From the NCBI GenBank assembly GCA_964612855.1, contig CAZTDR010000114.1:1-5090 (forward strand): 5,090 bases of DNA. Direction: 5' to 3'. Positions 1 through 5,090 of the stretch are shown piece by piece (the stretch's first letter is position 1; every line of letters begins with the position of its first letter). The notes under the pieces are model-generated. The model searched no databases. It was not told the DNA's origin and was given only the letters and a program-made list of their open reading frames with translations. This DNA is from DATIJJ01 sp964612855. Lineage in GTDB: Bacteria > Pseudomonadota > Gammaproteobacteria > DSM-16500. A program made the position numbers and the translations under genes.

Positions 1-699
1 TTTGTATCAGCCACTAAAGGCCTAGATCTTGAAACCGGCGAATTACTGCATGATGTAGCCCGAGAAATTTTAGGGACAGAACATGCTTACGCTGTTTTAT
101 CTGGCCCTTCTTTTGCACGCGAAGTGGCTGCTGGATTGCCCACAGCAGTTGTCATTGCCAGCTTAGATACTGCCTTCACGGAAGAAATGTTACAGCGTTT
201 TAACAGCTCCATTTTCCGCGTTTATTCCAGCAAAGATATGACGGGCGTTGAAGTCGGCGGCGTCGTAAAAAACGTCCTCGCCATTGCCTGCGGCATTTCA
301 GACGGCATGGGTTTTGGTTCCAACTCTCGCTGCGCATTGATTACGCGCGGTTTAGCTGAAATGACACGCTTAGGTATTGCGTTGGGTGCAGCGCCTGAAA
401 CATTTACAGGACTAACAGGTTTAGGTGATCTTGTGCTTACCTGCACCGATGATCAATCTCGCAACCGCCGGTTTGGCTTAGCCTTAGGGCAAGGTAAAAA
501 TGCCAATGAAGTGGAACGTGAAATTGGCCAAGTGATTGAAGGTAAACGTAACGCTGAATTAGTCATGCAGCTGGCGCAACGACATCAAGTAGAAATGCCA
601 ATATCGGCGATGATATTGGCGATTTTACAAGGAAAAATTACTGCGCGTGAGGCAATGCAGAAATTATTAGCGCGTGATACAAAAAGCGAACAAGAATGA
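1..699 (+). CDS. gpsA: Glycerol-3-phosphate dehydrogenase [NAD(P)+], C-terminal part (5' end beyond window)
   Basis: The enzyme reduces dihydroxyacetone phosphate to sn-glycerol-3-phosphate in the cytoplasm, supplying the backbone of membrane phospholipids. The frame is open from base 1 and ends at TGA 697-699, giving 232 residues. The family is about 330-340 residues, so roughly 100 N-terminal residues with the nucleotide-binding glycine motif lie upstream. Visible family signatures, numbered in this fragment, are SATKGLD (3-9), LSGPSFAREVA (33-43), GGVVKNVLAIA with the conserved catalytic lysine at 90, NSRCALITRGLAEM (108-121), TGLGDLVLTC with the conserved Asp at 143, and SRNRRFG (153-159), whose Arg-Asn pair binds substrate phosphate. 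The helical C-terminal substrate domain is complete and no frameshift is seen. An internal GTG/ATG start near 124 would cut through a conserved motif, so it is not the real start. The gene is followed within 16 nt by a strong hairpin. Identity is very secure. Confidence 0.97.
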   Translation, partial: FVSATKGLDLETGELLHDVAREILGTEHAYAVLSGPSFAREVAAGLPTAVVIASLDTAFTEEMLQRFNSSIFRVYSSKDMTGVEVGGVVKNVLAIACGISDGMGFGSNSRCALITRGLAEMTRLGIALGAAPETFTGLTGLGDLVLTCTDDQSRNRRFGLALGQGKNANEVEREIGQVIEGKRNAELVMQLAQRHQVEMPISAMILAILQGKITAREAMQKLLARDTKSEQE

Positions 700-714
700 T
701 CAATGCTCTACTCT

Positions 715-751
715 CCCTTCTCCCGGCGCGTTTTTTGCGCGGGGAGAAGGG
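715..751. repeat. REP-like GC-rich palindrome downstream of gpsA
   Basis: CCCTTCTCCC (715-724) pairs perfectly with GGGAGAAGGG (742-751). After one G-G mismatch, GCGC (726-729) pairs with GCGC (737-740), leaving a T-rich 7-nt loop. The stem is thus about 14 bp. The arm followed by GCTGGGGATG resembles the CCCTCATCCCCAGCCC-type intergenic palindromes that recur in many proteobacterial genomes; this is recognition from memory. It starts 15 nt after the gpsA stop and may stabilise or end the gpsA transcript. There is no T-tract directly after the stem, so it is not a canonical intrinsic terminator. The flank of the repeat is interrupted by an insertion sequence. Confidence 0.7.
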
Positions 752-756
752 CTGGG

Positions 757-760
757 GATG
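757..760. repeat. Left copy of putative 4-bp target-site duplication (GATG)
   Basis: GATG lies directly outside the left IS end and recurs directly outside the right end at 2064-2067. Removing the IS and one copy restores a continuous GGGGATGAGGG, which is what the REP-like repeat would be expected to read. A short duplication suits the IS481 family. Four bases alone could match by chance; the restored repeat is the stronger argument. Confidence 0.6.
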
Positions 761-814
761 GTACAAACCGGGTACACTCTTTACAACTGAAACCGGGCAC
801 ATGCTTTACACTTT
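761..814 (+). repeat. Left end of the IS: two 21-nt units at 25-bp period
   Basis: Two units of the form AAACCGGG-six bases-CTTTACA lie at 765-785 and 790-810, differing at 3 of 21 positions and exactly 25 bp apart. A third CTTTACA follows at 811-817. The inner unit with its flanks (788-814) is a perfect 27-nt inverted match to 2010-2036 at the other end, while the outer unit is diverged. Repeated units at an end are likely transposase binding sites (inference). Confidence 0.8.
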
Positions 815-823
815 ACAAATATT

Positions 824-833
824 AAGGTGGAGG
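824..833 (+). promoter_or_regulatory. Ribosome binding site deciding the transposase start
   Basis: AAGGTGGAGG is a strong Shine-Dalgarno sequence. Its GGAGG core (829-833) leaves only 1 nt before the ATG at 835 but 7 nt before the in-frame ATG at 841, so 841 is the better start. IS481 transposases also commonly begin with a short Met-x-Trp motif, which matches MSW at 841. Confidence 0.7.
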
Positions 834-840
834 CATGCGC

Positions 841-1992
841 ATGAGTTGGCAAGAAACAAAGGTATCTGAAGAAAAACTAATGTTTATTAATGATTGGTTA
901 AAGCAAGAATTCACTCATTCAGCTCTTTGCGAGCGCTATCATATTAGTCGGCCAACAGGTTACGAGCTTATTAGACGTTACAAAGAAGAAGGTGTGGCTG
1001 CTTTCACAGAACGATCTCGAGCACCGCTTCATATACCTCACAAAACATCTGAGGCGATAGAGGCAAAATTGCTGGCGCTAAAATATCGATACCCATACTG
1101 GGGGCCATCGATGATTAGAGATTTTTTAATGAGAGAAGACATAGATGGTCTATGGCCTGCAGCAAGCACGATTGGAGAAATATTTAAACGTCATGGACTA
1201 GTGAAGCCACGAAAGTTACGAAAAAAATCTCCAGCGCATAGCGAGCCTTTAAAACATTGCAACGCACCTAACCAAGTCTGGAGCGCCGATTTTAAAGGTC
1301 AATTTCGTTTAAAAAATGAAAAATATTGTTACCCATTAACCATGACTGATAACTACAGTCGATTTTTATTTTTATGTGAAGGATTGAATTCACCTAATTG
1401 TAATGACGCAATAAGATGTTATGAAAAAGTTTTTAGAGAGTATGGATTGCCTGATTCTATTCGAACTGATAATGGACAACCTTTTGCTGGATTAGCGATT
1501 GGAGGTCTCACACGGCTTTCTATATGGCTTTTAAAGCTAGGTATTATGCCAGAGCGCATCAGTCCTGGGTGTCCGCAACAAAACGGCCGTCATGAGCGAA
1601 TGCATCGCACATTAAAAGAAGCAACTATTACTCCACGAAAAAATACACTGAAAGAGCAACAAAAATTATTTGATGACTTTCAAGTTGAGTTTAATACAAA
1701 ACGTCCACATCAAGCACTTAATGGAATGCGCCCGGCAGAGGCTCATACAAGATCATCCCGGAGTATGCCGGATAAAATACCTGAAATTATTTATCCAAAT
1801 AGCTTTTCGCTTCGCAAAGTAAAAACTAATGGGGAGCTGATGTTCGCAGGGAAAAGATATTTTGTTTCAGAGCTGCTACATGGAGAAACAATAGGTTTAG
1901 ACTTTATTGACGAAAATAGAGCTATATTACATTTTTCAAAATTGAAGCTAGGTATAATTGACTCACGTTTGAACAAAATTATAAGGCCTTAA
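841..1992 (+). CDS. IS481-family DDE transposase
   Basis: This enzyme cuts and joins the ends of the surrounding insertion sequence. It has 383 residues from ATG 841 (385 from ATG 835), normal for the family, with no frameshift. In order: an N-terminal helix-turn-helix region (about residues 12-55, with CERYHISRPTGYELIRRY), a second helical/HTH segment (about 72-120), an rve/RNase H-like catalytic core (about 140-300), and a small C-terminal beta-rich domain ending in KLGIID. The catalytic triad is visible as WSADF (D150), RTDNGQPF (D210) and QQNGRHERMHRTL (E252), with 41 residues between the last two acids. That segment, including GIMPERISPG, is the hallmark of IS481. TKRPHQAL is the usual post-catalytic motif. 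Translation begins 24 nt inside the left repeat array, so a promoter may overlap the end, but no convincing -35/-10 pair is visible. Confidence 0.95.
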   Translation: MSWQETKVSEEKLMFINDWLKQEFTHSALCERYHISRPTGYELIRRYKEEGVAAFTERSRAPLHIPHKTSEAIEAKLLALKYRYPYWGPSMIRDFLMREDIDGLWPAASTIGEIFKRHGLVKPRKLRKKSPAHSEPLKHCNAPNQVWSADFKGQFRLKNEKYCYPLTMTDNYSRFLFLCEGLNSPNCNDAIRCYEKVFREYGLPDSIRTDNGQPFAGLAIGGLTRLSIWLLKLGIMPERISPGCPQQNGRHERMHRTLKEATITPRKNTLKEQQKLFDDFQVEFNTKRPHQALNGMRPAEAHTRSSRSMPDKIPEIIYPNSFSLRKVKTNGELMFAGKRYFVSELLHGETIGLDFIDENRAILHFSKLKLGIIDSRLNKIIRP

Positions 1993-2009
1993 GTAATGTT
2001 AATGCCTCA

Positions 2010-2063
2010 AAAGTGTAAAGCATGTGCCCGGTTTCAAATGTAAAGGATGTTTCCGGTTGCACA
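2010..2063 (-). repeat. Right end of the IS: two 21-nt units at 25-bp period
   Basis: TGTAAAG-led units occur at 2014-2034 and 2039-2059, again 25 bp apart. The inner one (with flanks, 2010-2036) is the exact reverse complement of 788-814 at the left end. The outer one ends in CCGGTTGCACA at the element boundary. The transposase stop lies 17 nt before the repeat, so the coding sequence nearly fills the element. Confidence 0.8.
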
Positions 2064-2067
2064 GATG
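2064..2067. repeat. Right copy of putative target-site duplication (GATG)
   Basis: This is the match to GATG at 757-760, directly outside the right IS end. It is followed by AGGG and TTTTTGG, which continue the interrupted REP-like repeat. Confidence 0.6.
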
Positions 2068-2071
2068 AGGG
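2064..2071. repeat. Displaced distal fragment of the REP-like repeat
   Basis: GATGAGGG here joins with GGGCTGGG (749-756) once the IS and one GATG copy are removed. The join gives the full arm expected for this repeat type, so the IS inserted into the repeat's flank rather than into unique sequence. A T5 run (2072-2076) follows, so before the insertion the palindrome was followed about 20 nt later by a short T-tract. Confidence 0.6.
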
Positions 2072-2221
2072 TTTTTGGTAAAGCACATTTTAAAAGCCAC
2101 ACAAAATACACAACCCAACAAATTTAATCCAAGATATACGCTAAAAAGCTCCTACCCCTTAATACTTACTTAAGATTACACCTATACAGTTAAATTAATA
2201 TCCAACTGAATGGGGTATCAA

Positions 2222-2944
2222 ATGTTTAGTTTTTGGGGTACTACAGAATACAAACCGACGCCAAGTGCGAAAGTAGATACTGCTCTAGCGCAATATCCCG
2301 AAGCCAAAAAAGAAATGGAATTTCAAAGATCGCTGAATAAACTAAATGAATATATAAAAAACCACACCCAACCTAGCAAATACGCTGAATCAGTAGCGCC
2401 AACCCAACTCTCAGGATTGACTCCAGCGGTTGACACTTTCTTCGCATATACACCCTTTGCTGCATCCGTTTTTGGCATTCGCACAAACCAGAAATATGCT
2501 ATTCAAGCAGCGCAAATCATTCAGTACGCGATTCATCATGCCAACGTAGAAAGCACATACGCCAATTACTTTTATATCACTGCATTTGAAAAACTTTTCA
2601 CTCTTTACAATGATAATTCTAAAGGGATGGTTTCTTCTGCTGTTGAGATTCCATTTATGAGTATTTTGGGGTTGGATTTAAAAAAAGAAAAAGATACTGA
2701 TAATTTTTCAAAAATTAAAAAAGCACTCTACCAGGAATTAAAAATAACGGGAACTCCTGGTAGTGAAACGACATGCAGATATAATAATGACGATCAGCCT
2801 ATAACATCTTCCACGTTGAACCTTGAGCAGTATCTTCAATTACGACAGACATGGCTGTCAATTCAGCCCGTATCCGGTCAGCCTCAGCCCAGTTCTTCTC
2901 CGCCCGCGCCTGATTCCGTGCAGCGAGTAAAGACTCCACTTTAG
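2222..2944 (+). CDS. Hypothetical protein, unrecognised; C-terminus antisense to cysS
   Basis: I do not recognise this protein. The ORF gives 240 residues from ATG 2222, or 244 from ATG 2210. I prefer 2222 because GGGG (2212-2215) sits 6 nt before it as a weak Shine-Dalgarno, while nothing suitable precedes 2210. Residues 1-192 look like a soluble, mostly helical protein rich in Lys, Tyr and Phe, with an aromatic start (MFSFWG). There is no signal peptide; one mildly hydrophobic stretch (about 65-80, TFFAYTPFAASVFG) is not a clear membrane segment. From about residue 193 the coding sequence runs antisense over the last 146 bp of cysS, and composition shifts to a Gln/Pro/Ser-rich tail (QPQPSSSPPAP). 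This suggests that the original stop was lost or the gene was joined here by rearrangement. The upstream 2072-2221 stretch is AT-rich with only weak promoter-like hexamers. It could be a lineage-specific gene or a decayed 3'-truncated one. Confidence 0.55.
   Translation: MFSFWGTTEYKPTPSAKVDTALAQYPEAKKEMEFQRSLNKLNEYIKNHTQPSKYAESVAPTQLSGLTPAVDTFFAYTPFAASVFGIRTNQKYAIQAAQIIQYAIHHANVESTYANYFYITAFEKLFTLYNDNSKGMVSSAVEIPFMSILGLDLKKEKDTDNFSKIKKALYQELKITGTPGSETTCRYNNDDQPITSSTLNLEQYLQLRQTWLSIQPVSGQPQPSSSPPAPDSVQRVKTPL
2709..2763 (-). terminator. Candidate rho-independent terminator of the gltX-cysS operon
   Basis: Read on the minus strand, CTACCAGGA (2763-2755) and TCCTGGTAG (2736-2728) form a perfect 9-bp stem with an 18-nt loop. 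AGTGC and then TTTTTTAATTTTT follow. The stem begins 35 nt after the cysS stop, a normal terminator distance. The T-tract is present only on the minus strand, so it would act on cysS and not on the plus-strand gene it lies within. The long loop and 5-nt gap before the T-run make it weaker than a textbook example. Confidence 0.5.
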
Positions 2945-4175
2945 CGGCATCAATAGCATCATGACCTGATTTTAAAAACTGTTCGGAATCTGTTTGTAAA
3001 ATTCCAAACACACCGCCCAATTTTTTCAATAATGCGCCGTATTGCGCTGCTAAATTAATATCTTTTTCACGTTGACGCTGAATTTCATGCGCTAATTCAA
3101 ATAAGACGGAAAATGCAATCGGTGTATTAAAATCATCATCCATCGCAGTTATAAACTGCTTTTCATATTCGCTATCTTTGACGGCATCAGCCTGCGGTAA
3201 ACCGCGCAATGCAACATAAAAACGCTGCAAGGCTTGTTTTGATTGATGAATTGCATCATCAGAATAATTTAATGGGCTGCGATAGTGTTTTGTAATCAGG
3301 AAATAACGTAACACTTCTGGATCGTGCTGCTGTAGCAAATCACGGATCGTGAAAAAATTACCGAGTGACTTTGACATTTTTTCTTTATCAATTTGCAAAT
3401 AACCCGCATGCATCCAGACATTCACAAATTTCTTGTGTGATGCGCATTCGGATTGTGCGATTTCATTTTCATGATGGGGGAAAATTAAATCTTTTCCGCC
3501 GCCATGAATATCAAACGTCTCGCCTAACAATGATTTTGCCATCGCTGAACATTCAATATGCCAACCTGGCCGCCCGGCTCCCCATGGTGATTCCCAACTT
3601 GGCTCACCAGGTTTCGCGGCTTTCCACAATACAAAATCCAATGGATCACGTTTCGTGCTATTTATTTCTACGCGCGCACCGCTTTCCAATTTTTCAATAT
3701 CTCTATGGGCTAATGCACCATAATTTTTAAATTGCCGCACTTCAAAATTCACGTCATTATCAGACGTTACATAAGCATAGCCGTTAGTTATTAACGTATT
3801 GATCATCTCAATCATCTGCGGAATATAACCCGTCGCCGTAGGTTCATGATCTGGTGTTACCAATCCTAATGCAGCAAAATCATCATGAATAGCTTGCGTG
3901 AAACGATTTACAACAACACGAAAATCTTCATTATTTTCATTCGCGCGTTTAATAATTTTATCATCAATATCCGTAATATTGCGCACATACGTCACATCAT
4001 AACCGCGCCAGCGCAAATAACGTATCACTACATCGAAACCTGCATAAGTTCTCGCATTACCAATATGCGCATAGTCATATACCGTCGGACCGCAGACATA
4101 AATTTTGATTTTGCCTGGTTCAATGGGTTTAAAATCTTCTTTTTCGCCTGTTAAACTATTATAGATTTTTAACAT
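2799..4175 (-). CDS. cysS: Cysteinyl-tRNA synthetase
   Basis: This class I synthetase activates cysteine with ATP and loads it onto tRNA-Cys in the cytoplasm. It has 458 residues, close to the E. coli enzyme (461), and is complete. The Rossmann catalytic domain carries CGPTVYDYAHIGNAR with HIGN (37-40) as the HIGH signature. The zinc ligands that discriminate cysteine are all present at the E. coli positions: C28, C209 (GWHIECS), H234 and E238 (PHHENE). KMSKS is at 266-270. The DALR-type helical anticodon region follows, and the C-terminus has the usual ARNQARAEKNWAEADRIR and EDTAQGSTW motifs. The start ATG (4175-4173) lies 1 nt after the gltX stop, preceded by GAAGGG, so the pair is very likely co-transcribed and coupled. 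Its last 146 bp are overlapped in antisense by the unknown plus-strand gene. Confidence 0.98.
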   Translation of the reverse strand: MLKIYNSLTGEKEDFKPIEPGKIKIYVCGPTVYDYAHIGNARTYAGFDVVIRYLRWRGYDVTYVRNITDIDDKIIKRANENNEDFRVVVNRFTQAIHDDFAALGLVTPDHEPTATGYIPQMIEMINTLITNGYAYVTSDNDVNFEVRQFKNYGALAHRDIEKLESGARVEINSTKRDPLDFVLWKAAKPGEPSWESPWGAGRPGWHIECSAMAKSLLGETFDIHGGGKDLIFPHHENEIAQSECASHKKFVNVWMHAGYLQIDKEKMSKSLGNFFTIRDLLQQHDPEVLRYFLITKHYRSPLNYSDDAIHQSKQALQRFYVALRGLPQADAVKDSEYEKQFITAMDDDFNTPIAFSVLFELAHEIQRQREKDINLAAQYGALLKKLGGVFGILQTDSEQFLKSGHDAIDAAKVESLLAARNQARAEKNWAEADRIRAELTAMSVVIEDTAQGSTWKML

Positions 4176-4176
4176 A

Positions 4177-5090
4177 CTAACCCTTCGCTTGTTCGCTTGC
4201 TTGCATAAACCGTTTACGCATTTTGTCAGCGCCTAACAATAATGCAATTTGCGGTAATTCAGGACCATGCTGCTCGCCGGTTAATGCAATTCGCACTGGC
4301 ATAAATAATTGTTTGCCGGATACATTTAATTTTTCTTTTAGTTCTTGCAGCACATTTTTTAAATTAACGCCGTGTGTTGCAACTGCTTCGCTGGCTGTAA
4401 CAAAAAATGTTTTTCCCGCCGCATTCAATAAAGCTAATTGATCAGCATCAATTGCCAATTTGTCGCCAAATAATATATCTACCCATTTACGCGCTTCTTG
4501 CGGGAATAAAATATTTTGCCGCATTAATTCAATAAATATTTCATGACATTCTTCTGGTACACGTTTTTTAATATCATCACCCAGCCATTGCCATACTTCA
4601 TCATGCGATTGCGCCATCACCGCTTCTTTTTGCCAATGCAATAATTGATTTTGATCAAAACGTGCCGGTGCTTTGCTTAATTTTTCTAAATTAAAATTTT
4701 CAGCTAACTCAGCAAAACCAAATAATTGATTGGATTCATACGCATGACTCAAGCGCGCCAGATAATTCATCACCGCATGCGGCAAATAACCTTGTTCACG
4801 CAAATCATGCAAGCTTGAGCTGCCATGTCGTTTTGATAATGGCGCACCATCATCACCGACGATCATAGATAAATGTCCGTATAATGGCATATTCATATCT
4901 AAAGCTTGCAATATCATCAATTGACGCGGCGTATTCGTTAAATGATCTTCACCGCGAATCACATGCGTGACTTCCATTAATGAATCATCAATGGCATTAC
5001 AAAACATAAATGACGATGACCCATCTGCGCGGCGAATAATAAAATCACCGATATCATCACTATTAAATTTTTGCGGGCCTTTAACTGTAT
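4177..5090 (-). CDS. gltX: Glutamyl-tRNA synthetase, C-terminal part (5' end beyond window)
   Basis: The enzyme attaches glutamate to tRNA-Glu (in some lineages also to tRNA-Gln) and is a cytoplasmic class I synthetase. The frame stays open to the window edge, giving 303 visible codons of a protein usually about 460-490 residues long; the HIGH motif is outside. Fragment signatures are GPQKFNSDDIGDFIIRRADG (4-23), the conserved VIRGEDHLTNTPRQL (43-57), SMIVGDDGAPLSKRHG containing the KMSKS equivalent LSKRHG (84-89), and REQGYLPHAVMNYLARL. The helical anticodon-binding domain ends in GKQLFMPVRIALTG and HGPELPQIALLLG, which separates it from GlnRS. The ATG near 5007 falls inside the conserved core and is not the start. 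The stop TAG (4179-4177) is followed after one base by the cysS start. Whether this is the only GluRS of the cell or one of two paralogues cannot be seen here. Confidence 0.96.
   Translation of the reverse strand, partial: TVKGPQKFNSDDIGDFIIRRADGSSSFMFCNAIDDSLMEVTHVIRGEDHLTNTPRQLMILQALDMNMPLYGHLSMIVGDDGAPLSKRHGSSSLHDLREQGYLPHAVMNYLARLSHAYESNQLFGFAELAENFNLEKLSKAPARFDQNQLLHWQKEAVMAQSHDEVWQWLGDDIKKRVPEECHEIFIELMRQNILFPQEARKWVDILFGDKLAIDADQLALLNAAGKTFFVTASEAVATHGVNLKNVLQELKEKLNVSGKQLFMPVRIALTGEQHGPELPQIALLLGADKMRKRFMQASEQAKG
4181..4186 (-). promoter_or_regulatory. Ribosome binding site of cysS inside the gltX 3' end
   Basis: GAAGGG lies within the last sense codons of gltX, 5 nt before the cysS ATG on the minus strand. 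Because it overlaps gltX coding sequence and the genes are 1 nt apart, ribosomes ending gltX can readily restart on cysS. This supports both the annotated start and translational coupling. Confidence 0.7.

Larger units (their letters stand above)
761..2063 (+). mobile_element. Complete IS481-family insertion sequence, about 1.3 kb
   Basis: The element carries one intact transposase gene between related inverted ends and is flanked by GATG on both sides. The right tip, read inward, is TGTGCAACCGG, which fits the TGT...ACA ends common in IS481. The left tip GTACAAACCGG matches it only from AACCGG inward, so the outermost left bases are degenerate and the left boundary is uncertain by a few bases. 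It sits between gpsA and an unknown gene and interrupts no coding sequence. Transposase and both ends look intact, so the element could be active or recently arrived. The specific IS name cannot be given without a database comparison. Confidence 0.88.

Noticed and set aside
222..446. 74-codon minus-strand open frame inside gpsA
   Set aside because: It is antisense to the catalytic-lysine and GLGDL region of gpsA, which is clearly the coding strand.
715..751. Hairpin as a canonical intrinsic terminator for gpsA
   Set aside because: The T-run sits in the loop, and the stem is followed by GCTGGGGATG rather than a T-tract. It is better described as a REP-like palindrome that may still affect the transcript end.
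765..817. Short tandem repeats as a CRISPR-like or iteron array
   Set aside because: There are only two units, they recur in inverted form at the far end of the same IS, and there are no unique spacers of CRISPR size. They are transposon end structures.
780..820. Transposase promoter from repeated TTTACA as a -35 element
   Set aside because: TTTACA at 780, 805 and 812 resembles TTGACA, but no adequate -10 sits at proper distance. The repeats are explained as IS end units.
2150..2221. Promoter for the orphan gene (TTAAGA, TATACA, TAATAT hexamers)
   Set aside because: Each hexamer matches consensus at only 4 of 6 positions, and no pair has 16-18 bp spacing. In AT-rich DNA such matches are expected by chance.
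3365..3730. 121-codon plus-strand open frame across the middle of cysS
   Set aside because: It lies wholly antisense to conserved CysRS sequence, including the zinc-site region, has no ribosome site, and its translation is a shadow of cysS codons.
3885..4154. 89-codon plus-strand open frame opposite the cysS 5' end
   Set aside because: It is antisense to the HIGH-motif region of cysS; its Ile/Asn/Thr-rich composition reflects AT-rich reverse-strand codons.
4223..4441. 72-codon plus-strand open frame opposite gltX
   Set aside because: It is fully contained in the conserved GluRS anticodon-binding domain on the other strand, with no independent coding signals.

Overview
The window reads as chromosomal DNA of a moderately AT-rich gammaproteobacterium. 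The housekeeping proteins have gammaproteobacterial signatures: CysRS zinc ligands and KMSKS sit at the same residue numbers as in E. coli, and the glycerol-3-phosphate dehydrogenase is typical. The base composition and an IS481-type element inserted in a CCCTCATCCCC-type intergenic palindrome would fit a Legionellales/Coxiellaceae-like host. That placement is a guess from general resemblance, not a demonstrated assignment.

Layout, left to right. (1) Positions 1-699 (+) hold the C-terminal two thirds of gpsA, which makes sn-glycerol-3-phosphate for phospholipid synthesis; its 5' end lies outside the window. (2) Just after it is a REP-like GC-rich hairpin (715-751). The tail of this repeat is split by a complete IS481-family insertion sequence (about 761-2063) flanked by a 4-bp GATG duplication. 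The IS encodes one intact DDE transposase, and each of its ends is built from two related units 25 bp apart. (3) A 158-bp stretch with no convincing promoter leads to an unrecognised gene (about 2222-2944, +). Its last 48 codons or so lie antisense over the 3' end of cysS. (4) On the minus strand, gltX (5' end outside the window) and cysS form a tight pair with 1 nt between them, converging on the unknown gene. A terminator-like hairpin plus T-tract for this operon lies inside the unknown gene's coding sequence.

gltX and cysS charge tRNA with glutamate and cysteine and are probably co-transcribed and translationally coupled. gpsA is metabolically unrelated. No CRISPR array, tRNA, rRNA, defence cassette or other clearly new system is visible. 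The items most worth a second look are the orphan gene with its antisense-derived tail, the embedded terminator, the bipartite IS ends and the cleanly reconstructable insertion site.
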